In this document: positions 17,081 through 25,089 of the stretch, piece after piece | Numbering within the stretch: position 1 is the first letter of the stretch | How the letters are laid out: every line of letters begins with the position of its first letter | Program-made: the position numbers and the translations under genes | Notes under the pieces: model-generated | Database searches by the model: none | What the model was told of the DNA's origin: nothing | What the model saw: only the letters and a program-made list of their open reading frames with translations | Source of the DNA: JAEZPW01 sp035629075 | Lineage (GTDB): Bacteria; Acidobacteriota; Terriglobia; Terriglobales; Acidobacteriaceae | Reading direction: 5' to 3' | Assembly (NCBI GenBank): GCA_035629075.1 | Contig: DASPIK010000109.1 | Coordinates: forward strand, 1 to 64,000 | Length of the DNA: 64,000 nucleotides

Positions 17081-17803
17081 TCACAACCTGCGCTCAGTCG
17101 CCCGAACTGCGCTGATGAACGCGTTCACCTTTTCCGGATTCTTCTTGCCCGGTGACATCTCCACACCGGTCGAAACGTCCACGCCCCACGGATGAAACAG
17201 CTCGATCGCCTCGCTGACGTTGTCAGGATTCAATCCGCCCGCCACGATGAGCCTGGTGTACGACTGCATGAAAGCCACCAACATTCGTGTCGCATGCCAA
17301 TCGAACGTCTTTCCAGTACCGCCCCGCTGCATCGCCGAACCCGAATCGACAAGCACAGCAGCAAAGACGCCTGGCTTCATGTGCGCCGAGTGTGGGTCCA
17401 CTTCCACGATGCCAACCGAAGCAGGATCCCACCCGAGCATCTCTTCCTTGCCGCCTTCAGCGGCTGGCAAACTAATCGTTCGAATGATCTTGACCGGTGT
17501 CGAAAGTCGCGACAACTCCTCGTGAAGCTTCCGAGCGAAATCTACAGTCTCTGCGCCGTGCAGTTGCACAGCAGTGAGTCCAGCCTCAATTGCCGTATTG
17601 ACTACTTGTTCTACCGTCGCGTCGACGAACACGCCGACTCTGTCGATGGTTCTCTCTTGGTGGGACGTAATCATCCGAACTGTTGCGACATTCACCTGTC
17701 GGGGGCTTTCGGCGAACACAAAACCAAGTGCGTCGGCACCCGCTTCCGCGGCCAGCCGTGCATCTTCGACGTTGGTAATACCGCAAACCTTGATCCAAGC
17801 CAT
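17081..17803 (-). CDS. trpF: phosphoribosylanthranilate isomerase
   Basis: Amadori rearrangement of phosphoribosylanthranilate. 240 residues. Seen: WIKVCGITNVEDARLAAEAGADALGFVF (catalytic Cys, early in the chain), QLHGAE, the Asp-containing VLVDSGSAMQRGGTGKTFDW, LIVAGGLNPDNVSEAI and GVDVSTGVEMSPGKKNPEKV. Slightly longer than typical because of an insertion around residues 96-125 (the LPAAEGGKEEMLGWD region). Placed between trpC and trpB in one minus-strand block. Confidence 0.95.
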   Translation of the reverse strand: MAWIKVCGITNVEDARLAAEAGADALGFVFAESPRQVNVATVRMITSHQERTIDRVGVFVDATVEQVVNTAIEAGLTAVQLHGAETVDFARKLHEELSRLSTPVKIIRTISLPAAEGGKEEMLGWDPASVGIVEVDPHSAHMKPGVFAAVLVDSGSAMQRGGTGKTFDWHATRMLVAFMQSYTRLIVAGGLNPDNVSEAIELFHPWGVDVSTGVEMSPGKKNPEKVNAFISAVRATERRL

Positions 17804-17813
17804 GTAGATAGCG

Positions 17814-18620
17814 TCAGAAACCAGAACCTACGGGTTTGCCCGTACGGATCAGCGCCTTCAGCGCCTCTCCGGGCGCTTCCGCCCTCATCAGCGATTCGCC
17901 AATCAAAAACGCGTGATATCCCGCGGCACGCAGGCGATCTACATCATTGCCGTCGTGAATACCGCTTTCGGCCACTCGCAAGACATCCTCAGGCATCTTC
18001 TTGCCCAATTGGACAGCCGTCTCGAGATCCACTTGAAATGTGCGCAGATCGCGGCTGTTCACGCCTATGATTTCGCATCCCGCGGCCACGGCTCGCTGTA
18101 GCTCCGACTCCTCGTGCACCTCGCAAAGCACATCCAGCGATAGTCCGCGCGCCGCCTTGTGTAACGATCTCAGCTCTGAATCCGTGAGCATTGCAATGAT
18201 GAGGAGCACTGCATCGGCGCGATTCGCTCGGGCCTCAATCAACTGGAACTCGTCAAGAATGAAGTCCTTGCGAAGACACGGTAATCTTGTCGACTCAGAA
18301 GCTTCCCGGAGAAACGCTAGCGAACCCAGGAAATATTTCTCTTCCGTGAGGACAGAAAGCGCTGCGGCTCCCGCCTGTTCATATTGCTGAGCGATAGCAC
18401 CGACCTGGAACTCCTGTCGAATAACTCCTCGCGAGGGCGACGCCTTTTTAAGCTCGGCAATCACGGCAACACCGTGCTGGGCCGCGTTCTCCAGCGAACG
18501 ACGGAAACCACGAGGTTCGTGTGCGAGGGCAAGCTGCTCAAGCTGTTGCGCGTTCGCGACCCGCTTGGCTTCAGCGACACGAATACGTGTGGCGGCAACG
18601 ATTTCGTCCAGGAATTTCAT
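17814..18620 (-). CDS. trpC: indole-3-glycerol phosphate synthase
   Basis: Ring closure and decarboxylation giving indole-3-glycerol phosphate. 268 residues from the ATG at 18620 (four upstream codons are possible). Seen: AVIAELKKASPSRGVI (catalytic Lys), ALSVLTEEKYFLGSL, LRKDFILDEFQLIEARANRADAVLLI, EVHEESEL, IIGVNSRDLRTF and ESGIHDGND. First gene of the block trpC-trpF-trpB-trpA. No leader peptide with tandem Trp codons was found upstream, and trpE, trpG and trpD are not in the window. Confidence 0.96.
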   Translation of the reverse strand: MKFLDEIVAATRIRVAEAKRVANAQQLEQLALAHEPRGFRRSLENAAQHGVAVIAELKKASPSRGVIRQEFQVGAIAQQYEQAGAAALSVLTEEKYFLGSLAFLREASESTRLPCLRKDFILDEFQLIEARANRADAVLLIIAMLTDSELRSLHKAARGLSLDVLCEVHEESELQRAVAAGCEIIGVNSRDLRTFQVDLETAVQLGKKMPEDVLRVAESGIHDGNDVDRLRAAGYHAFLIGESLMRAEAPGEALKALIRTGKPVGSGF

Positions 18621-18867
18621 GGAGTACGGCAAGTATAAATCACGGGACAGTCACGCCCTGTAGTGTTAAGACATAACACCTTCGGAGAACTTTTTCCGAG
18701 TCCAGCATTGCTCCGCTCTCATCTCTGACGACGTAAGTTCTCGTCATCAACCGGGTCTCGATCCGTAGCGGCGAGACTTTTCGAAAAAAACTCCGCTCCA
18801 GTGCAATTCGAGACGGCGAGATGCTGGGCGGAGTATCACAATCAGCGTCGTCGGACGGAGGATGGGC

Positions 18868-19518
18868 ATGGCATCACCGGCTCTCTCGCCGCACACGCAG
18901 TTACGCCATCAACTTCTCTTTGTCGACGACGACGCGACTATTCGTGCGCTTACACCTGCGATGCTCACCGCCCGGGGTTACGACGTCCGCAGCGCGGCTG
19001 ACGGCCTTGAAGGCTTGCAAGTGCTCAGACAGGCGGTACCGGAACTGGTCATCTCCGACCTGCGAATGCCTCGTATGTCGGGATTCGAGTTCCTGTCTAT
19101 CGTGCGAAGAAAATTCCCCCACATGCCAACCATAGCGATCAGTGGCGAGTTTCTCAGCGGCACGGAGGTGATGGGCATCGCCGACGCATTCTTTTCCAAA
19201 GGCGCCTACTCCCCCGACCAGTTGTGCGCAAAGATAACCGAACTCCTGTCGAACCCACCCGAGCACGGCGCGCTGGACACCCCTCCAATCTGGGTGCCCG
19301 TTGGCCCGAGCGGCGAAGTCGTACTGACCTGCACCGATTGCCTGCGGTCGTTTCCCGTCCGCGTCTGTCCGCCTCAGCTTGGTAACCCGATGCGTGAGAC
19401 TGATTGCCTCGTTTGCGGCACGCACCTGCGGTACTGCGTTGACAACACAGGACTAAGCGCAGGCGCTACTTCATGGGAGACGTGTGGGCTTATACATCTC
19501 CCCAACCCGAAAAAATAG
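18868..19518 (+). CDS. receiver-domain protein with C-terminal zinc-ribbon-like module
   Basis: The start is fixed at 18868 by GGAGG (18857-18861) six bases before; the in-frame ATG at 18862 would touch the GGAGG. Residues about 14-128 are a response-regulator receiver domain: LLFVDDDATIRAL acidic pocket, phospho-acceptor Asp in LVISDLRMPRMSG, Ser in TIAISGE, Lys in FFSKGAY. There is no DNA-binding domain. Instead the last 80 residues hold CTDC (about 151-154), a later CPP, CLVCG (about 177-181) and two more Cys, suggesting a zinc ribbon or other metal site. No cognate kinase is adjacent. It precedes a Crp/Fnr-type regulator by about 110 bases. Confidence 0.83.
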   Translation: MASPALSPHTQLRHQLLFVDDDATIRALTPAMLTARGYDVRSAADGLEGLQVLRQAVPELVISDLRMPRMSGFEFLSIVRRKFPHMPTIAISGEFLSGTEVMGIADAFFSKGAYSPDQLCAKITELLSNPPEHGALDTPPIWVPVGPSGEVVLTCTDCLRSFPVRVCPPQLGNPMRETDCLVCGTHLRYCVDNTGLSAGATSWETCGLIHLPNPKK

Positions 19519-19630
19519 TTCGCCAGGTCCGTATCGGGAACCTGCATGTTTTCTCTTCCGGTGTCCTTTCCCCTCAAGCGCAAAAGGTGCTAGCCTTTGT
19601 GGCGGGCCCGGTTCAGCTTATCTTGCGAGG

Positions 19631-20353
19631 ATGGCTATGCCGGTACGAGCAGCGCATCAACACTCTTTCAGTCTCGCCCCACACACTCCAAGCGATTCCG
19701 AACAACCGAAAACCTGCTTTGTCGAGCCGCTGCTGGAGCACATCAATACTGCCGAGCGGCGAGTCCTTCATTTCCGCAAAAAGCAGAAAATCTTTGAGCA
19801 GGGCGAGGTTGCCGATTCCATTTACTTCCTCCAGAAAGGACGGGTGAAGATCGGCGTGGTGTCGTCCGACGGCAAAGAAGCCACGTTGTCGCTGATCGGC
19901 GCGGGAGAATTCTTCGGGGAATCTTGCCTAACAGCTCGTCCTCTTCAAGTTCATACTGCCACCGCCATGACCGACTGCTCGGTCGTCAAGATTACTCGCC
20001 CCTGCATGGTGCAGGCGTTGCGGGAGGAGAAGAGACTATCCGAAGCGTTCCTCGAGCAAATACTCAATCGCAATCTTGAGTATCAGCAGGCCATTACCGA
20101 CCATATCGTCAGCTCCAGCGAACAGCGGCTCGCCGCAATTCTGATTCGTCTATGCCGTTTTGCGCAGGAGCGAGACGAAATCAGCGCTACGATTCCACGC
20201 CTGAGTCACCAGACGTTGGCCGACATGATCGGCACCACTCGACCCAGGGTCACATTCTTCATGAATAAGTTCAGGAAAATGGGTCTTCTCGAGTACAACG
20301 GCCAACTTCGGGTCAAAGTGGATTTGTTGCAGAGGACTATACTTGGCGGCTAG
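19631..20353 (+). CDS. Crp/Fnr-family transcriptional regulator
   Basis: Cyclic-nucleotide-binding fold plus winged helix. The frame is open from 19484 but the sequence before the methionine at 19631 (preceded by GCGAGG) does not belong to the family. Seen: jelly-roll segment IFEQGEVADSIYFLQKGRVKIGVV, the GEFFGESCLTAR turn, the long dimer helix, and the C-terminal HTH LSHQTLADMIGTTRPRVTFFMNKFRKMGLL. The canonical cAMP-binding RxS of Crp is replaced (CLTARPL), and there is no Fnr N-terminal Cys cluster, so the effector is unknown. Terminator follows. Confidence 0.9.
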   Translation: MAMPVRAAHQHSFSLAPHTPSDSEQPKTCFVEPLLEHINTAERRVLHFRKKQKIFEQGEVADSIYFLQKGRVKIGVVSSDGKEATLSLIGAGEFFGESCLTARPLQVHTATAMTDCSVVKITRPCMVQALREEKRLSEAFLEQILNRNLEYQQAITDHIVSSSEQRLAAILIRLCRFAQERDEISATIPRLSHQTLADMIGTTRPRVTFFMNKFRKMGLLEYNGQLRVKVDLLQRTILGG

Positions 20354-20399
20354 ATTTCGCTCCGTCGAGAAGTGCGCCGCGCTACATCACTGTCAGCAC

Positions 20400-20426
20400 A
20401 AGCCGCCCAGTGGGGCGGTTTGTTTT
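20400..20426 (+). terminator. intrinsic terminator after the Crp/Fnr gene
   Basis: Stem AAGCCGCCC (20400-20408) and GGGCGGTTT (20413-20421) with a four-base loop and one wobble, followed by GTTTT. Confidence 0.75.
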
Positions 20427-20592
20427 GACCCGAACACACCGGGCATTTGAGTTCCAATCTACTTCGCGGCCATGGTTCGAAAGCCCCAGAACCAGGAATG
20501 GCACTCGTATCCTGTAATCCAGATACGACTGGCCGTGCCTCAGTGCGAGTTCAAGTTCTTCGAAGTACTTGAGATTGAAGCGTGCGCCGGGA

Positions 20593-20988
20593 TTAGGAAA
20601 GACCGTCGCTTTTCGAAGCTCTTTTCGAAAATGCCCTCATCGCCTCACCGAGTCGACCCATCACTTCAGCCCATTCGAGCAGGTGGGTTTCGCCTTTGTC
20701 GGTGAGTGAATACACACGACGCGCCGGGCCATGCGTCTCGGTATCCCACGCCGATTTGACGTGTCCGTTTTGCTCTAGAGCCCTCAACGTTCTGTAAAGA
20801 GCAGCGCGTTCGATGCGTGCGTCCGTCAGTGAGTATTCTGCGAGGCTCTCTGAAAGCTCGTAGCCATAAGAATGCCCTCTTTCTTTCAGCATCATCAGCA
20901 GTACCGGCTCAATGAACCGGTAGATGTTGCCCATCGCGCATGTGCAAGGGTGTTGTCGGCCGTGACGTGGACACGCCGCTTTAGGCAT
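20593..20988 (-). CDS. PadR-family regulator with N-terminal Cys motif
   Basis: About 131 residues from the ATG at 20988 (GAGG six bases before). The winged-helix domain spans IYRFIEPVLLMMLKERGHSYGYEL through ARRVYSLTDKGETHLLEWAEVMG, with recognition helix RAALYRTLRALEQNGHV. Ahead of it is a Cys/His-rich leader (ACPRHGRQHPCTCAMG: three Cys, two His), unusual for PadR and suited to bind a metal or iron-sulphur cluster. It is divergent from a NifX-like cluster-carrier gene only about 105 bases away. A plausible reading is a metal- or cluster-responsive repressor of that gene; this is inference. Confidence 0.88.
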   Translation of the reverse strand: MPKAACPRHGRQHPCTCAMGNIYRFIEPVLLMMLKERGHSYGYELSESLAEYSLTDARIERAALYRTLRALEQNGHVKSAWDTETHGPARRVYSLTDKGETHLLEWAEVMGRLGEAMRAFSKRASKSDGLS

Positions 20989-21094
20989 GACTAACCTCGC
21001 TGTCTTCACGAACCTAAGGGAGCAAAAGAAAACTTATCGCAATTCACATCTAGGTGTATCTTACAACTAGCAACGTTGTCAACTCGGAGGACAT

Positions 21095-21487
21095 GTGAAG
21101 ATTGCGGTGGCGACCATGGACGGAGTCTCGGTATCTCAGCACTTCGGACAAAGTCGGGGATTCGTAGTTTTCGAAGTGGAAGGCACGAGCATCAAGAGCC
21201 GGGAATTGCGTACGAATAGTCAGACTCCGCACGGCCAAGGAATCTGCAACCACGATGGAGGACATCGAGCTGGCAGCGACAGTCATGGCACGGTTCTTGA
21301 TTTGCTGGGCGATTGCCAGTTCGTGCTCTGCGGAGGCATGGGGGCTGGAGCGGCCCAGGTGTTACGGAGCTACAGCCTTGAGCCGCTGATTCTACCTGGA
21401 CCATACTCTGCGGAGGAGGCCGTCGAATCTTATGTCAACGGATCCGCAACGCCCTCACAATCCGGCCTATGCAGTTGTCATCACTAG
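21095..21487 (+). CDS. NifX/NifB-C-type iron-molybdenum cluster-binding protein
   Basis: 130 residues of the dinitrogenase FeMo-cofactor-binding superfamily. Start is the GTG at 21095, with GGAGG (21086-21090) four bases before; the ATG two bases earlier reads straight into TGA. Seen: KIAVATMDGVSVSQHFGQSRGFVVFEVE, a histidine-rich middle (GICNHDGGHRAG), CQFVLCGGMGAGAAQVL with the glycine-rich turn, and a C-terminal CSCHH. No nif structural genes are nearby, as is usual for these stand-alone members, which are thought to hold Fe-S or Mo clusters. Paired with the PadR gene. Confidence 0.88.
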   Translation: MKIAVATMDGVSVSQHFGQSRGFVVFEVEGTSIKSRELRTNSQTPHGQGICNHDGGHRAGSDSHGTVLDLLGDCQFVLCGGMGAGAAQVLRSYSLEPLILPGPYSAEEAVESYVNGSATPSQSGLCSCHH

Positions 21488-21506
21488 AGTGCATCGGACG
21501 TGCTTT

Positions 21507-22871
21507 CTACCTCGCGGCCGACACGCGATAAAGCACACTTGCATGCGGCGCCAACCGGACCTCGATCCTTCCGAAGATGCCGAGGTCCTTTCGCTGCCAC
21601 AGGTCCCGCGCGGACACTCGGTCTGCTTCAACGCCGACCTTGCGCCAGCCCTCACTGAATGTTTTGGCAACTTCACCCAGATTGAAGATCGCGACGTACT
21701 TGTCTGTGCTGCCGGGCGCATCCGCCGTCCACACAACGAAATTACCGCGAGCAAGCGCCTCGCGATTATTGCTGCTGGCCTGATTGACCGCTATTACTTC
21801 CGGATTGGTAAGCAGCGACGTTGTAAATGCGTCGTTACTCGGCAGGTCGCCCCCGAAGATGAGCGGTGATCGAAACATGGCCCAGAGGTTCATGAGCGTG
21901 TACTGCTCATCGCGCGTGAACTTGGTCGGACTGCCTTTTCCGGCCTTGTCAGTTACCCGCAACTTGCCGAGCGGAAGCATATCGGCATCGGGCCAAGTCC
22001 CATTCTTGGCTATGAACGGAGCCCAATCGCGCGCAAAGTCAAATTGCCTCCTGAGCAACCGCCAGTCGTCCCAGAAATCGTCCGAGATTCGCCACATATG
22101 CGCATACTTCTGGAAGAACTCGACTTCCGAAACCGGTGCCGGCCCGGGCGATATGCTAAGCACCATCGGCCTGCCGGTCTTCCGGATGGCCGCGCTCAGC
22201 ATCTTGATCTCAGCAGGCTGATACAGATGGCTACCCATATCGTCTGCCTTGATGAAGTCAACGCCCCAGGACGCGTAGAGTTCAGCAATCGAATCGTAGT
22301 AGGCCTGGGCACCGGGCTTGGTGACGTCCACTCCCCACATGTCCGGATTCCACCGGCAAGCATTTTCTTTGTCGGCGATATCAGCAGCGTGGTAGGGCGT
22401 TCCCTTGATCGGGAGATTCTTCTCGACAGCATTGCGAGGAATGCCTCGCATGATGTGAATGCCGAACTTCAGACCCTTGCTGTGGACGTAGTCGGCGAGC
22501 GGCTTGAACCCGGCACCATCGGCAGCCGATTGGAAGCGGTTCACCGCTGGCATAAGCCGTCCATACTCATCCATGCTGAGTGCTGCGCCGGGTTTGTAGT
22601 TATGTCCCCGAGCGTTCGGCTCGTACCACTGAATGTCCACCACGATGTATTGCCATCCGTACTGGGCAAGATCGCGAGCCATCGCATCGGCATTCGCCCT
22701 GACGTGCTCTTCCCTGACAGTCGTCCCGTAGGAATCCCAACTGTTCCATCCCATAGGGGGCGTGGCTGCCAAGTCCGACTGCTTCGCGTCTTCAGCGAAC
22801 GCCGTGGCAGGCAGAAAGGTGGAGAACAGCACTAAAGCATGAGCGGCAACGAACAGCACAGCTTTCGGCAT
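21507..22871 (-). CDS. GH27 alpha-galactosidase-type glycoside hydrolase, secreted
   Basis: About 454 residues with a signal peptide (LFVAAHALVLFSTFLPATAFA). GH27 hallmarks: TPPMGWNSWDSYGTTV at the mature N-terminus, YIVVDIQWYEPN, the nucleophile region VDFIKADDMGSHLY, and RISDDFWDDW with the acid/base Asp. A C-terminal beta domain ends at LYRVSAAR. GH27 contains alpha-galactosidases and also beta-L-arabinopyranosidases; given the arabinose-related neighbours either is possible. It is read after transketolase, epimerase and GH43 on the same strand. Start could also be 22889 or 22898. Confidence 0.92.
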   Translation of the reverse strand: MPKAVLFVAAHALVLFSTFLPATAFAEDAKQSDLAATPPMGWNSWDSYGTTVREEHVRANADAMARDLAQYGWQYIVVDIQWYEPNARGHNYKPGAALSMDEYGRLMPAVNRFQSAADGAGFKPLADYVHSKGLKFGIHIMRGIPRNAVEKNLPIKGTPYHAADIADKENACRWNPDMWGVDVTKPGAQAYYDSIAELYASWGVDFIKADDMGSHLYQPAEIKMLSAAIRKTGRPMVLSISPGPAPVSEVEFFQKYAHMWRISDDFWDDWRLLRRQFDFARDWAPFIAKNGTWPDADMLPLGKLRVTDKAGKGSPTKFTRDEQYTLMNLWAMFRSPLIFGGDLPSNDAFTTSLLTNPEVIAVNQASSNNREALARGNFVVWTADAPGSTDKYVAIFNLGEVAKTFSEGWRKVGVEADRVSARDLWQRKDLGIFGRIEVRLAPHASVLYRVSAAR

Positions 22872-22954
22872 GAACAAGCGTCTCACCATCAGCAGCACTT
22901 CAGATTTTCACGGAAGAGAAGAGGATTGGGGGCAGGCGTGCTGCCCCCTGTTAC

Positions 22955-24973
22955 TTATTCACCGGCTTTGCAAGCGCGAGCACGCGCGTCGGTCTTCTGC
23001 AAGACAGCCTTAGCCGTGGCAGCAACGTTCTCTGGAGTGAAACCGAACTCCTGCATAACCTTATCGCCCGGAGCGGAAGCACCGAACCGGTCTATGCCGA
23101 CGACAGCGCCTTCAGAGCCGACGTACTTTTGCCAGCCAAGAGTTATGCCGGCCTCGACTGCAACTTTGCACACCGGCGGCGGAAGCACCGAATCCCGATA
23201 CTGTTGCGGCTGAGATTCGAACAGTTCCCAAGATGGCATCGAAACGACACTCACCTTGATCCCTTCGTCCCTCAGCATCTTTGCCGAGGCCACCGCAAGC
23301 TGCACCTCAGAGCCGGTACCGATCAGGATGACATCCGGGTTGGCGTCACTCTCTACTACGTACGCGCCCTTTTGTGCGCCTTCGAAGCTCTTCTCGGCGT
23401 CCGCCATGACCGTCAGGTTCTGCCGCGACAGCGCTAGTACCACGGGACCCGGATATTCGACTGCAACTTTCCAAGCAGCCGCAGTTTCGTTTCCATCCGC
23501 CGGGCGAATCACGGTCAGGCCAGGGATCGCACGCATGGTCATGATCTGCTCAATAGGCTGGTGCGTCGGGCCGTCTTCGCCCACTCCAATGCTGTCATGC
23601 GTGAATACGAACACGGCATGCGTCTGCATCAGTGCGGACAAGCGCAGCGCGCTTCTCATATAGTCCGCGAACACAAGAAACGTCGAGCCGTAAGGAATCG
23701 TGCCGCCGTGCAGTGCCATGCCGTTCATGATGGCGCCCATGGCAAACTCGCGGATACCGAAGTGCATGTTGCGACCGCCAAACTGGCTCGAGGACATATC
23801 CGGATGCTTGGTCAGGTTCGTCTTCGTCGAGGGGGCCAAATCGGCGGAACCGCCAACAAGTTCCTGAATCGTGTCCGCGACGGCATTCATGACCGTTCCC
23901 GAAGCCGCACGCGTCGCGATCTTCTTGCCTACTTCAAACCGGGGGAAAGCCGATTCGAAGCCCGCCGGCAGTTCGCCAGCGATCAACCGCTTAAGCAACG
24001 CGCCTTCAGCAGAATATTTTCCCGAGTACTGTGCCAGGCGCTCCATCCACTGCTTTTGGAGTTCTGCGCCTTTTCGCCCCGAGGCGGCGCAGTGTTCAAC
24101 CGCTTCCGCCGGCACATAGAACTTCGGTTCCAAGGGCCACCCCATAGCATTCTTGGTCTGTTCAATACCAGCGGCTCCGAGGGGCTCGCCATGGACGGAA
24201 GCGTTGTCCTGCTTGGGGCTGCCAAATCCAATGTGTGTACGAACGGCAATAATAGACGGCTTGTCCGTCACTGCCTGCGCGGCACGGATTGCTGCGTCAA
24301 TTGCTTCAAGATCATTGCCGTCAGCAACGGTCTGCGTGTGCCAGCCGTAAGCCTGGAACCTTTGCAGAACGTTCTCCGTGAATGCCAGGTTCGTGTCGCC
24401 TTCAATTGAGATATGGTTATCGTCGTAAAGGTAGATTACGCGACCCAGACCGAGCGTCCCGGCAAGTGATGCAGCCTCGGACGAGACGCCTTCCATCAAG
24501 TCACCATCTGAGACGATGCCGTACGTGTAATGGCCAATCAGAGGATCGCCGTCTTTATTGAAGCGTGCGGCCAGATGCGCCTCGGCCACTGCCATGCCGA
24601 TGCCCATCGCAAATCCCTGCCCCAGGGGTCCAGTCGTCGCGTCAACGCCTGGCGTAAGCCCGTATTCCGGGTGCCCAGGTGTCCTGCTTTCCCATTGGCG
24701 GAATCTCTTAAGTTCGTCGATGCTGAGGTCATACCCGAAAAGGTGGAGCAGCGAATAAAGAAGTGCGGAGCCGTGACCTGCCGATAACACGAAACGGTCC
24801 CGATCGAACCACTTCGGATCGGAAGGATTATGCCGTAGAAAACGCTGCCAGAGCACGTACGCCATGGGAGCCGCTCCCAGCGGCATGCCCGGATGTCCTG
24901 AATTCGCCTGCTCGACAGCGTCTATCGAAAGGCATCGAAGCGTCTTCACACACAATTGGTCCAACTGCTGCAT
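22955..24973 (-). CDS. tkt: transketolase
   Basis: TPP-dependent two-carbon transfer in the pentose phosphate pathway. 672 residues, normal. Seen: EQANSGHPGMPLGAAPM (early), SAGHGSALLYSLLHLFGY, the TPP motif GDGDLMEGVSSEAASLAG, DDNHISIEG, the pyrimidine-domain HDSIGVGEDGPTHQPIEQ and the C-terminal domain VSMPSWELFE. Its place between a GH27 gene and an aldose epimerase suits pentose use: the xylulose 5-phosphate made from arabinose enters here. Confidence 0.97.
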   Translation of the reverse strand: MQQLDQLCVKTLRCLSIDAVEQANSGHPGMPLGAAPMAYVLWQRFLRHNPSDPKWFDRDRFVLSAGHGSALLYSLLHLFGYDLSIDELKRFRQWESRTPGHPEYGLTPGVDATTGPLGQGFAMGIGMAVAEAHLAARFNKDGDPLIGHYTYGIVSDGDLMEGVSSEAASLAGTLGLGRVIYLYDDNHISIEGDTNLAFTENVLQRFQAYGWHTQTVADGNDLEAIDAAIRAAQAVTDKPSIIAVRTHIGFGSPKQDNASVHGEPLGAAGIEQTKNAMGWPLEPKFYVPAEAVEHCAASGRKGAELQKQWMERLAQYSGKYSAEGALLKRLIAGELPAGFESAFPRFEVGKKIATRAASGTVMNAVADTIQELVGGSADLAPSTKTNLTKHPDMSSSQFGGRNMHFGIREFAMGAIMNGMALHGGTIPYGSTFLVFADYMRSALRLSALMQTHAVFVFTHDSIGVGEDGPTHQPIEQIMTMRAIPGLTVIRPADGNETAAAWKVAVEYPGPVVLALSRQNLTVMADAEKSFEGAQKGAYVVESDANPDVILIGTGSEVQLAVASAKMLRDEGIKVSVVSMPSWELFESQPQQYRDSVLPPPVCKVAVEAGITLGWQKYVGSEGAVVGIDRFGASAPGDKVMQEFGFTPENVAATAKAVLQKTDARARACKAGE

Positions 24974-25018
24974 CCTTATTCCCTCGTTTGCGATTTGAGA
25001 ATGCCGTATGGCAAAGGA

Positions 25019-25045
25019 AGCGGTCGAACCATCGGCTCGACCGCT
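25019..25045 (-). terminator. hairpin after the aldose epimerase gene
   Basis: AGCGGTCGA (25019-25027) and TCGACCGCT (25037-25045), nine perfect pairs, nine-base loop. On the minus strand it follows the stop at 25090 and is trailed by TCCTTTG, so it may separate the epimerase from transketolase transcription or reduce read-through. Confidence 0.6.
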
Positions 25046-25089
25046 ATCGTCGTTACTACTATTGAAACACGGAACTCTGTCCCGAGCTA

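Noticed and set aside
18621..18867. trp attenuator or leader peptide before trpC
   Set aside because: No short frame with adjacent Trp codons and no terminator/antiterminator pair seen.
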